A stretch of DNA of 6,961 bases from Endomicrobium sp. (GTDB lineage Bacteria > Elusimicrobiota > Endomicrobiia > Endomicrobiales > Endomicrobiaceae), in assembly GCA_031273885.1 (NCBI GenBank), contig JAISRA010000090.1, forward strand, positions 1-6,961, written 5' to 3'. Of this stretch, positions 1-6,253 are shown one piece after another. Position 1 is the stretch's first letter; every line of letters starts with the position of its first letter. Made by a program: the position numbers and the translations under genes. The notes under the pieces are model-generated. The model did not search any database and had not been told where the DNA came from. It was given only the letters and a program-made list of their open reading frames with translations.

Positions 1-1623
1 AACCTTCAACATCCCTTTTAAAACTTTAACTTTATGAACAAATAAACTGCCTATAGGTTTTAAAACATCTTTGACAAATGCTTGGAAATAATCATTTTGT
101 ATTATACCTTTATCTGCACTTTGACCACCAGATTGTGCATAAAAAGATGTTTGTGAAAGAATAACCTCACCATTATCGCCAGTTTTTAGTTCGTTAACTT
201 CTTTCCCATCTTTAACTAAAGCCAAAACTTTGCTTTCACTAAAATAATCATCATATCCGGTAAAAACCGTATCATTTGTCTTTTTATGCAACACAGAATA
301 CTGAACTATATCTTTTTCGCCAGAACCACTCCAAGTTGCACGAGATTTTTCCTGAGCATTTGTTTGTTCAATTTTAAACCCCACTTCGTCGACAGTTAAG
401 CCGTTTTCAGAAGCAATTTCTTTCGTTAAATCGCATGGGAACCCATAAGTATTATAAAGTTTAAAAATCACTTTGCCATCAATAATGCTCACGCCTTTGG
501 ATTTATAAGAACGTATAACGTCAGAAATCATCTCAGAACCGGATTCAAGCGTTTCTAAAAATTTTTCTTCTTCTACTTTAATAATAGATTTTATATTACT
601 CAATTTTGACGAGAGTTCTGGATATGCCAATTCCATAACTTTAAATACAGTTAACGCGAGTTCATTTATAAATGGTCTATTGTATCCGTAAAGTTTACCT
701 TGTCTCAAAGCTCTTCTCAAAATCCTTCTTAAAACATAACCCCTTCCTTCGTTTGACGGTAATATACCGTCAGAAATTAAAAAGGTTGCAGCTCTTGAAT
801 GATCTGCTATTAATCTAAGTTTTGATATATTTTTACCTTCTTTTTTTATCTTTAAAATATCCGCGACATTTTCCACAATCGGCATAAATAAATCAGTGTC
901 AAATATATTTTTTTTATTATTTGCCGCAGTAAGTATCCTCTCAATGCCCATACCAGTATCTATACTTTTTCTTGGAAGATTTTTTAGGGAACCGTCAGAC
1001 TGTTTGTCAAACTGTGTAAAAACAAGATTCCATATTTCAAGATATCTGTCACAGTTACAGCCAGGACCACACTCAGGTTTTCCGCAACTCATTTCTGGAC
1101 CCAAATCTATCAATATTTCTGAGCACGGACCGCAGGGACCAGTATCACTCATATGCCAAAAATTTGTTTCATCACTCATTTTTATGATTCTATTTTCAGG
1201 AATAATTTTTTTCCATATTTTCGCAGTCTGATTATCATTTTTATAAACAGTTACATACAATTTATTTTTCGACAACCCTATGTTTTTTGTTAAAAATTCC
1301 CATGCCCAGGCGATTGCTTCCTTTTTAAAATAATCGCCAAAAGAAAAATTCCCAAGCATCTCAAAAAAAGTTAAATGTCTTGTAGTTATCCCAACTTGTT
1401 CAATGTCTGATGTTCTGAAACATTTTTGACAACTTGTAACTCTCGTAAAAGAATCTTTACTTTGTCCTAAAAAATGTCGTTTAAACTGTACCATTCCAGC
1501 AGAAGTAAAAAGAAGGGTTTTATCACCGGTCGGAATAAGTGAATCAGACGGAATAATAGTACATCCGTTGTTTTTAAAAAAATCTAAGAATTCTGCTCGA
1601 ATTTTTAACGATTGTTTGTTCAT
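1..1623 (-). CDS. alaS: Alanyl-tRNA synthetase, N-terminal 541 codons (C-terminus outside window)
   Basis: This class II synthetase charges tRNA-Ala with alanine in the cytoplasm. All 541 visible codons are open, running off the left edge; family members are usually near 870 residues. Residues 36-53 hold the motif-1 region (LLFTSAGMVQFKRHFLG). Residues 82-99 hold motif 2 (RHLTFFEMLGNFSFGDYF), and 224-229 hold motif 3 (GMGIER). TGPCGPCSEI lies near 161-170, followed by a Cys-rich stretch (CGKPECGPGCNCDRYLEIWN) seen in many bacterial AlaRS. At 492-506 the editing-domain entry appears (TSFYAQSGGQSADKG). The HxxxH metal site of the editing domain and the C-Ala domain lie outside the window. The start MNKQSLKIRAEFLDFF matches the conserved N-terminus of the family, so the ATG is well supported. 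No Shine-Dalgarno precedes it. It is read from its own promoter, about 1 kb beyond gmhB on the same strand. No disrupted or missing motif was seen. Confidence 0.97.
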   Translation of the reverse strand, partial: MNKQSLKIRAEFLDFFKNNGCTIIPSDSLIPTGDKTLLFTSAGMVQFKRHFLGQSKDSFTRVTSCQKCFRTSDIEQVGITTRHLTFFEMLGNFSFGDYFKKEAIAWAWEFLTKNIGLSKNKLYVTVYKNDNQTAKIWKKIIPENRIIKMSDETNFWHMSDTGPCGPCSEILIDLGPEMSCGKPECGPGCNCDRYLEIWNLVFTQFDKQSDGSLKNLPRKSIDTGMGIERILTAANNKKNIFDTDLFMPIVENVADILKIKKEGKNISKLRLIADHSRAATFLISDGILPSNEGRGYVLRRILRRALRQGKLYGYNRPFINELALTVFKVMELAYPELSSKLSNIKSIIKVEEEKFLETLESGSEMISDVIRSYKSKGVSIIDGKVIFKLYNTYGFPCDLTKEIASENGLTVDEVGFKIEQTNAQEKSRATWSGSGEKDIVQYSVLHKKTNDTVFTGYDDYFSESKVLALVKDGKEVNELKTGDNGEVILSQTSFYAQSGGQSADKGIIQNDYFQAFVKDVLKPIGSLFVHKVKVLKGMLKV

Positions 1624-1632
1624 GGACGAGTA

Positions 1633-1661
1633 ATTTTACTAAAAATTCCACATTAACTCAA
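1633..1661 (-). promoter_or_regulatory. Sigma-70-type promoter of alaS
   Basis: Reading the minus strand, TTGAGT (1661-1656) and TAAAAT (1638-1633) are separated by exactly 17 bases. Only nine bases (TACTCGTCC) lie between the -10 hexamer and the alaS ATG. Transcription would therefore begin about 2 to 4 bases before the start codon, and the interval has no Shine-Dalgarno sequence. The TTTTTAGTAAAAT core recurs in front of hydE. The hexamers are seen directly; promoter activity is inferred. Confidence 0.55.
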
Positions 1662-2466
1662 CTATTCATTCGCATAATATTCAAGCATGTATACAAACCT
1701 CATTTGCGGCTTATGAACACAACATTTAATATTTTATTTTACACCACACAACGAAACAAAAAGTTTACATTTCTCTTGTTACACTATTTGATGCAACAAA
1801 ATATTTATCCCTTTCGGTTAAATCTACAGACTCCACAATGCGACGCTTACCCACGATACCTATCTGTCTTTACAATTTTTTATATATACATATATTCTTC
1901 TTTTATAACCAATCCAATATCAACATTTTATTTCTTAAAGTTATCATTATACTTAAATCTTCCGGCGACAAAAACTTTAACACAAAACAATTCAACTCTC
2001 CAAAAACTGTTTTGATTAATTCTTTTATAAAAAATTTTAACTGTCAAAGGGCACAACAAATTGCCAGATTTTGTACATAAAGTTGTACTTGCCCACCAAC
2101 TAACTTTTGAAGGGAGTGTCCTAAAATATATAATACACAGTAGAGGCAGAACATCATGCACACGTCTTAAAGTACTGCCTTTTATTACTACGTTAACTCT
2201 AAACAAGCTCGTAACCACTTTCTATTTCTATATGCGGTTCTATGTTTCCGTTTTACAACATTTTTGGCACAGATTTAAAAGAGGATTTGCTTTCCTCATC
2301 AAATAACGACTCAAATATCCAACTAGCAGCATAAAAAGAATTTACAACCAAATCTATATTGACATAGTATGAACTTTTCTGCCATTCAAACTCCTAAAAC
2401 ATTAAACATTTTAAACTCTAAAAACGATTTACCAACAGACAAAAAAATTAAACAAGATAATAAACG

Positions 2467-2491
2467 AAACTGTTTCATATTCAGACAGTTT
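2467..2491 (-). terminator. Weak hairpin, possible end of the lpxK-gmhB transcript
   Basis: AAACTGT (2467-2473) and ACAGTTT (2485-2491) form a perfect 7-bp inverted repeat, extendable to 9 bp on the plus strand with one G-T pair. It lies about 180 bases past the gmhB stop. On the minus strand the downstream arm is followed by CGTTTATTATC, a poor uridine tract. On the plus strand a better T run occurs at 2502-2508, but no plus-strand gene precedes it. The inverted repeat is certain; a terminator role is a guess. Confidence 0.2.
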
Positions 2492-2672
2492 GTATTTATC
2501 GTTTTTTTACCAAACATATTTATTTTTAATCCTCATTTATTTTTCGCGCTCTACTTTAAATTTTTGAACAAGAAAAGTGGTTTATTTTACCTTGGGATCT
2601 TCGTAACAAGAAAGCGAACTTTACGTAAAACAAAATTTGAGAGATAATATCAATATGAACACAGTAACCCTA

Positions 2673-3245
2673 TTAGTTTTCTTTAGTAGATCTAATTATC
2701 AAGGCTACAGCTTGTTTTAAAGTTCTACATATAGCCATCGGTTTTATTTCTTCTTTTAATATTTTAGGTTGCTGTTTTTTCCCGTATCCAGTAAGTACTA
2801 AAATACCTCTGCCACCCATATTAAACCCAAGCAAATAATCTCTTACGCTGTCTCCAACGGTATAAGATTTCTTAAGATCCACATTAAAATCCTTTGCTCC
2901 CTGTAATGCCATGCCCACTTTAGGTTTCCTGCAAGAACAATTGTCAGAATCAACATGTGGACAATAATAAATAGCATCTACTTCAGCTTTTGCAGTTTTA
3001 AGCAAAGACATAAATCTTCTATTTACATTCTGCAATTCATGTTCAGTAAATATTCCTCTACTAATACCAGACTGATTTGTCACAACTATTATTTTAAAAC
3101 CCGCATTACGCAGTCTATTTATACTTTCTGCAGCAAAAGAATAAAGTTTGACCTGTTCTGGAGAACTTAAATAATTCCTATCAAAAATAAGTGTTCCATC
3201 CCTGTCTAAAAAGACTGCAGGCACTTTAGCACTTCTTGCTCCCAT
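2673..3245 (-). CDS. gmhB: D-glycero-D-manno-heptose-1,7-bisphosphate 7-phosphatase (HAD family)
   Basis: The enzyme removes the C7 phosphate of heptose bisphosphate on the way to ADP-heptose for the LPS inner core, in the cytoplasm. The 190-residue length is normal for the family. HAD motif I is FLDRDGTL with nucleophile Asp14 and Asp16. Motif II is VVTNQSGISRG around Thr56-Asn57. The zinc-loop ligands are Cys95, His97, Cys103 and Cys105 in CPHVDSDNCSCRKP, followed by the motif III Lys107. Motif IV is GDSVRD with Asp132 and Asp136. All expected catalytic and zinc residues are present, so it is probably active. Its first 40 bp overlap the end of lpxK, and the start is fixed by a strong ribosome-binding site inside lpxK. 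Heptosyltransferase genes that would use ADP-heptose are not visible here, and the neighbouring glycosyltransferases are broken. A related HAD histidinol-phosphatase activity cannot be excluded, but the LPS context favours GmhB. Confidence 0.92.
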   Translation of the reverse strand: MGARSAKVPAVFLDRDGTLIFDRNYLSSPEQVKLYSFAAESINRLRNAGFKIIVVTNQSGISRGIFTEHELQNVNRRFMSLLKTAKAEVDAIYYCPHVDSDNCSCRKPKVGMALQGAKDFNVDLKKSYTVGDSVRDYLLGFNMGGRGILVLTGYGKKQQPKILKEEIKPMAICRTLKQAVALIIRSTKEN

Positions 3246-4213
3246 CGATCTTTCCCCTTTGCAAATTGCAATTTTACAACAAGAACTACACTCCTTTCTT
3301 TTATATTTGCGTCAATATTTTGAAATTTAACCGCATCTTTAGCGGTAATAATAAAATATGAATTTTCACTTTTTTGACTTATTATCTTTTTAAAGTCAGC
3401 ATAAGAGCTGTGATCTCTTAAAACTATATTGTCTTTTATTATTATTCCTGACTTCTCAATAGAATTTTTAAAACCTCTCGCAAAACCTATAGCACTTAAA
3501 GAATACACATCGGCTTTTTCAAAAAATTCAGGATTAAAATCTGTATTCAAATCCACAGTTTTATACTCAAAACCACCGTAATAAGTTATGATAGATGTTT
3601 TACCTGATAAAGCAAGTATTTTTAATTCCAATTCTTTGAGTTCTTTATTTAAAACCATATCGGAATTTGTAATAATTATGATTCCTGCTCTTTTTAAAGC
3701 CTGAGGTTTTTCTCGTAAAATTCCTGCAGGTATAAGCATACCATTTCCAAAAGGATTCGCGGCATTTACACATACTATATCTAACTCTCTTTTAATATTC
3801 CAATGTTGAAATCCATCATCTAAAACATAAACATCAGGATTTATTTCACTATTAAACTTTAATGCATTTTTATATCTGTTTGATCCTACAATTACACAAG
3901 TTTCCGGAACACTTTTTGCAATTAAAAGAGGTTCATCGCCACTCATCAAAACATCTATACCATCTGCACCACCTTTTAAAAATAAAGGGATTTTGCTTTT
4001 TCGTGAATAACCACGTGTTAAAACTACGGGCTTTATATTATTGCTTGTAAGAAAATTCAAAAGTTCTATCACAATTGGCGTTTTACCAGTACCACCCCAT
4101 GTAATATTCCCTACGCTTATTACAGGTTTTGGAAGTTCCTTTGGACTGCTAAATTTTCTATCTGATCTAGATAAAATGGAATAAATCAAAGATATCGGAT
4201 ACAAAAATTTCAT
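3206..4213 (-). CDS. lpxK: Tetraacyldisaccharide 4'-kinase (lipid A 4'-kinase)
   Basis: LpxK transfers phosphate from ATP to the 4' position of the tetraacyl disaccharide, making lipid IVA at the inner face of the cytoplasmic membrane. The 335 residues match the usual length. The N-terminus (about 1-15) is hydrophobic, as expected for the membrane-contacting helix. The P-loop is VGNITWGGTGKTP at 34-46 with Lys44 and Thr45. RGY follows at 67-69 and GDEP at 92-95. The family hallmark DDGFQH is at 132-137, then NPFGNGMLIPAGILREKP at 153-170. Asp267-His268 of the DHxxY segment is present. ITAKDAVKF near the C-terminus replaces the common TTEKDAVK, a mild difference. The ATG lies inside the tail of a dead family 2 glycosyltransferase. 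Only a weak Shine-Dalgarno-like GGGAATTAGA precedes it. The stop lies 40 bp inside gmhB. The gene looks intact and probably functional. Confidence 0.95.
   Translation of the reverse strand: MKFLYPISLIYSILSRSDRKFSSPKELPKPVISVGNITWGGTGKTPIVIELLNFLTSNNIKPVVLTRGYSRKSKIPLFLKGGADGIDVLMSGDEPLLIAKSVPETCVIVGSNRYKNALKFNSEINPDVYVLDDGFQHWNIKRELDIVCVNAANPFGNGMLIPAGILREKPQALKRAGIIIITNSDMVLNKELKELELKILALSGKTSIITYYGGFEYKTVDLNTDFNPEFFEKADVYSLSAIGFARGFKNSIEKSGIIIKDNIVLRDHSSYADFKKIISQKSENSYFIITAKDAVKFQNIDANIKERSVVLVVKLQFAKGKDRWEQEVLKCLQSF
3246..3260 (-). promoter_or_regulatory. Ribosome-binding site of gmhB inside lpxK
   Basis: On the minus strand AAAGGGGAAAG (3260-3250) precedes the gmhB ATG, with GGGGA about 7 bases from it. 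It sits inside the last codons of lpxK. This decides the gmhB start and suggests translation coupled to lpxK. It is the strongest Shine-Dalgarno attached to an intact gene in the window. Confidence 0.7.
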
Positions 4214-4731
4214 TTTTTTCTAATTCCCAAAGTTTCCCATATTTCATTAAAGTATAAAATGAAGAACATAATAGCGACAATATAAAACCTATCAAACCGT
4301 CAAGAAATCCTTTTTTAATAATATACATTTTTACAAACATCACAATAAGATTTACAAAAACATTTAAAATCTTAAACTTTTTAGCACCCTAGAATATTTC
4401 TTTAGCACGTAAATCGGTATAGAAATCAGATTTTCTCATAACATAAATGTTTTATAACTATCATAAGGATAGTATAAAAATTCACCTTGAAAATACAATT
4501 TTTCACCTCTATAGTCAATTGGAGAGTTTTCAACTCATATTCGATTTCAGCTCTTAATTTAGACGTTATTCCTTGTACAACTTTACAGCCTATTTTTTGC
4601 CATTTCTACAGTATCATCCGTACTGAAACTGTCTGTTATAACAATTTCATCAACCCAATTAATGCTTTTTTACAGTTCTTAATATGCCTTTCTTCATTTT
4701 TTGTTAAAATATAGGCTGAAACTTTTCTCAC
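4167..4731 (-). pseudogene. Family 2 glycosyltransferase, WaaE/KdtX-like LPS core type, broken
   Basis: The relic spans about 565 bp, against roughly 750-780 bp for an intact member. From a GTG at 4731 the frame reads VSAYILTKNEERHI, the typical N-terminus. After a frameshift, WVDEIVITDSFSTDDTVE starts at 4657. A second frameshift at an A tract (4598-4593) leads to IGCKVVQG. The next recognisable piece is KLRAEIEYEL, so the segment carrying the DADE-type catalytic motif is missing. GEKLYFQGEFLYYPY comes next in a different frame, implying a second internal deletion. RKSDFYTDLRAKEIF is followed by an in-frame TAG at 4391-4389. The C-terminal membrane-associated part then reads openly: GFLDGLIGFILSLL and FYTLMKYGKLWE. 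This frame runs 47 bp into lpxK and stops at TAG 4169-4167. Family enzymes add a sugar to the LPS inner core. This copy lacks its catalytic centre and cannot be functional. Confidence 0.85.
4251..4280 (-). promoter_or_regulatory. Possible internal promoter for lpxK-gmhB
   Basis: Within the 3' part of the glycosyltransferase relic, the minus strand has TTGTCG (4280-4275), 18 bases, then TATACT (4256-4251). Transcription would start about 30 bases before the lpxK ATG. With the upstream genes dead and a terminator at 5554-5588, the intact pair needs a local promoter, and this is the best match I found. AT-rich DNA gives chance matches easily. Confidence 0.3.
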
Positions 4732-5039
4732 TTACCACACCTTATCCTATATCCAGTAATTTGAAACTTACAGCTCCACTTATTCTTTGCACACTCAAGC
4801 ATTGTGCACTTGAACTCATCTCAAAACCGCAAGCATTATTTGTCACTAAGTAACTTCCAAGATTGATATAGAGATTTGTACTGTTTGGAAGTAAATTTTT
4901 TTATTTTTCGAGACTAAAATCTAAATATTTAATCATTATTCCATTGATTTTTATAGATTTCAAATGTATTTCAAGCATGTTATTTATAGCAAAATTCTTT
5001 CTACTTTTTTCCTACAAACTGCCTACTAACCATCCACAC
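4732..5039 (-). other. Decayed stretch upstream of the family 2 glycosyltransferase relic
   Basis: No intact reading frame is present. On the minus strand one short coding-like scrap reads INLGSYLVTNNACGFEMSSS (about 4867-4808). It is loosely reminiscent of the GT-B pattern 'PVVTxxxCGF' found in family 4 glycosyltransferases, but too short to assign. The stretch could be a second glycosyltransferase relic or a displaced part of the one at 5040-5280. Confidence 0.35.
4853..4892. repeat. 8-bp inverted repeat with 24-base loop
   Basis: ACTTCCAA (4853-4860) pairs perfectly with TTGGAAGT (4885-4892). On the plus strand a T-rich run follows at 4896-4907. No plus-strand gene ends here and the loop is long, so a terminator role is doubtful. 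It may be a chance pairing in decayed coding DNA. Confidence 0.3.
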
Positions 5040-5280
5040 CTATTTTCTGAGTTTAAATTTATATTCCAGCTTTTTCATAATTTCCGAAGTCTGTAAATAA
5101 TTTGAAGACTCAACTAAAATACCTATTTTATCTTCAACAAAGGATTCAGGACTACACCGAAACTATTATTGCATATTTCACAAGAGCTCGTACTTCAGTT
5201 AAAACATTTGTCATACTTTTTTCCAAACCTACAATTAAATATCTTAAATTCATGCGTTCTTTTATTAAAATTTTGCAGAC
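5040..5280 (-). pseudogene. Probable GT-B (family 4) glycosyltransferase C-terminal remnant
   Basis: On the minus strand the frame from 5280 reads KILIKERMNLRYLIVGLEKS, resembling the strand that opens the C-terminal Rossmann domain. LTEVRALVKYAIIVS follows, resembling the family 4 'LLEAMALGKPVIAT' segment. Stops and a frameshift then break it. In the next frame SPESFVEDKIGILVES runs to a TAG at 5042-5040 and resembles the 'G.RE.VEDGK.GLLV' nucleotide-sugar-binding end. The order and spacing after LTEVRAL fit family 4 without a gap. The region between the first two pieces looks shortened, and the N-terminal half is not recognisable. A family 9 heptosyltransferase is the main alternative. Either way it is not functional. 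It lies in the same orientation as the other LPS-type genes. Confidence 0.45.
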
Positions 5281-5553
5281 TCCGGTAAGATGATATACCT
5301 ACCTTCTACCTAATTTTAAAATCCACCACTACAACAACTATACTGACAACAGCTTTATTTTGTAAACCACATTTTTCTGAAATTTTTTAGCAAAAATTGA
5401 CATTATTGCTAAATTTCTAAAAATTTACGTCGTTATAAATTACTTACTTTTATATGATTACAACAGCATATGCAAAACAAAGCTGCGCCTATTTTGCCTT
5501 CTGTAAAATAACTCCAATATTACTACAAAACAATTTTACTATCAGAATGAATC
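5281..5553 (-). other. Unassigned decayed stretch between two relics
   Basis: No gene is recognisable on either strand. A minus-strand scrap near 5370-5310 reads NKAVVSIVVVVVDFK and could belong to the N-terminal part of the glycosyltransferase remnant that follows, but it is too hydrophobic and simple to assign. An inverted repeat TTTAGCAA / TTGCTAAA (5386-5393 and 5406-5413, loop 12) is present; neither strand has a good uridine tract after it. Confidence 0.35.
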
Positions 5554-5588
5554 AAAAAAATCTACTGCTTTAATAATATAAAGCAGTA
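5554..5588 (-). terminator. Rho-independent terminator of the PIG-L relic
   Basis: On the minus strand TACTGCTTTA (5588-5579) and TAAAGCAGTA (5572-5563) form a perfect 10-bp stem with a 6-base loop. After two bases (GA) comes a run of seven Ts (5560-5554). It sits exactly at the end of the coding-like frame of the PIG-L relic, whose TAA (5572-5570) lies in the hairpin. It marks the old 3' end of that transcript and would separate it from the glycosyltransferase relics downstream. Confidence 0.7.
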
Positions 5589-6140
5589 ACAATATTTTCA
5601 TATCTCGCAATCTTTGAAGACTACTTAAGTATTTGCTCTCATAAAAACAGATATTTTTTGCGCAGCTGTTCATAAAATGTTTCTGCATACTACATGCCAT
5701 ACTCCTTGATTTCTCCCCAATGTTGGTTAAAATCTTGAGCATTTTTTTACACAACCTCTTGTAGTACCTCTTCCACTGTGCTTATATCAAAACAATTATG
5801 ACTCCAGCGACACCTAAAATAGCTTTTAAATCTATTTGCTTTTCATACTGATGATCATGATCTGCGTAAACAACTACCTAATCGTTATTATTATCAAATA
5901 AGATAAGTATGAAAATGCATGTAATGATCTTTTAGAACTTATAAATAGCTATATCTTACTTTTTCATTCTTTCAAAAGTATCATATAAGCGCACAAAAAT
6001 AATACTTCTACGCACTCACCTATTTATCATATTTTACTAAAGTCCCCACACAAACATACATACATATAACTTCATCGTCCTGATGTGGCACAGTAATTAA
6101 AACTTTCTTTTAATAAAGAAATATTCTTTTCTTCTTTCAC
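5570..6140 (-). pseudogene. PIG-L/LmbE-family deacetylase, broken
   Basis: From a GTG at 6140 behind a good ribosome-binding site (GGAGAGGAG, 6153-6145) the frame reads KEEKNISLLKE. One frameshift then gives VLITVPHQDDEV (6103-6068), matching the family's metal-binding [AP]HxDDE motif. A TATG tandem repeat and further frame changes follow, with GTLVKYDK still readable. Beyond about 6010 the frame is lost until VVVYADHDHQYEKQIDLKAI (5878-5819). A frameshift then leads to STVEEVLQEVV (from about 5782) and FNQHWGEIKEYGM, interrupted by TAA, TAG and TGA codons. Assigning the second half to the same gene is inference, supported by the terminator at its end and a total length near the small end for the family. 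Such enzymes remove N-acetyl groups from GlcNAc-type substrates; the exact substrate is unknown. With many stops it cannot be functional. Confidence 0.7.
6055..6066 (-). repeat. Three tandem TATG units inside the PIG-L relic
   Basis: The minus strand reads TATGTATGTATG (plus strand catacatacata) two codons after the HQDDEV motif. The protein pattern resumes out of frame immediately afterwards, as GTLVKY. Slippage on this tetranucleotide is a plausible cause of one of the frameshifts. Confidence 0.6.
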
Positions 6141-6163
6141 AATTCTCCTCTCCAAATTTTAAG

Positions 6164-6192
6164 TCTATAGTTTATTTATTACCAACCGTAAA
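6164..6192 (-). promoter_or_regulatory. Candidate promoter of the PIG-L relic
   Basis: On the minus strand TTTACG (6192-6187), 17 bases, then TATAGA (6169-6164) precede the ribosome-binding site. The predicted leader is about 17 bases long. Together with the terminator at 5554-5588 this outlines a complete former transcription unit. Activity today is unknown. Confidence 0.4.
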
Positions 6193-6225
6193 AAATAGTT
6201 TATCATATTTTGCACAACTTAAAAT

Positions 6226-6253
6226 ATGAGTTTGGCGTATTTTTTAGTAAAAT
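6226..6253 (+). promoter_or_regulatory. Candidate promoter of hydE, giving a leaderless start
   Basis: ATGAGT (6226-6231), 16 bases, then TAAAAT (6248-6253) lie just before hydE. The ATG begins 8 bases after the end of the -10 hexamer, so transcription should start within about two bases of it. No Shine-Dalgarno is present. The TTTTTAGTAAAAT core is identical to that of alaS. The -35 match is weak. Confidence 0.45.

Larger units (their letters stand above)
1624..2672 (-). other. Gene-free decayed region between gmhB and alaS
   Basis: No intact gene is visible on either strand. Several minus-strand stretches look like former coding sequence. The clearest runs from 2393 to 2199: 64 codons in one frame interrupted by a single TAA at 2255-2253, including SSYYVNIDLVVNSFYAAS and then IEPHIEIESGYELV. 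It may continue after a frameshift as RVNVVIKGSTLRRVHDVL (about 2202-2149). A second scrap at 1860-1765 reads GKRRIVESVDLTERDKYF and ends at a TAA, with NVDIGLVIKEEYMYI just upstream in another frame. I do not recognise a family in any of these. They are most simply one or more minus-strand pseudogenes, but whether they belonged to one gene cannot be told. No RNA gene or mobile element was seen here. Confidence 0.5.

Noticed and set aside
896..1231. 111-codon plus-strand open frame inside alaS
   Set aside because: It is antisense to the conserved AlaRS core, including motif 3 and the Cys-rich insert. The frame is a by-product of alaS codon use.
2000..2215. Plus-strand translation resembling ribosomal protein L22 (a fragment like SPKTVLINSFIK...AQQIARF followed in another frame by SRGRTSCTRLKVLPFITTLTL)
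   Set aside because: The resemblance needs a frame change and a gap of about 27 residues. L22 is an essential single-copy gene of the S10 operon, so a degraded copy here is unlikely. Coding-like scraps in this gap lie mostly on the minus strand. Probably chance.
1928..2218. 96-codon minus-strand open frame (contains KVSWWASTTLCTKSGNL)
   Set aside because: No supported start and no family match. It shares its region with other frames that look equally coding-like, so I treat it as part of a pseudogene stretch and do not call it a gene.
2281..2297. GAGGA / TCCTC hairpin followed by TTTT on the minus strand
   Set aside because: The stem is only 5 bp, the T run is short, and it lies inside a coding-like frame, so it is not convincing as a terminator.
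2369..2647. 92-codon plus-strand open frame
   Set aside because: Low-complexity, Phe/Lys-rich translation, no ribosome-binding site and no recognisable motif. It overlaps minus-strand decay and looks like a chance frame in AT-rich DNA.
5386..5413. TTTAGCAA / TTGCTAAA inverted repeat
   Set aside because: The loop is 12 bases, no uridine tract follows on either strand, and no gene ends nearby. Not called as a terminator or operator.
5542..5754. 70-codon minus-strand open frame (starts MCKKMLKILTNIGEK)
   Set aside because: It is an alternative frame of the PIG-L-region relic. The neighbouring frame, with stops, reads more protein-like, and this one runs through the terminator hairpin.
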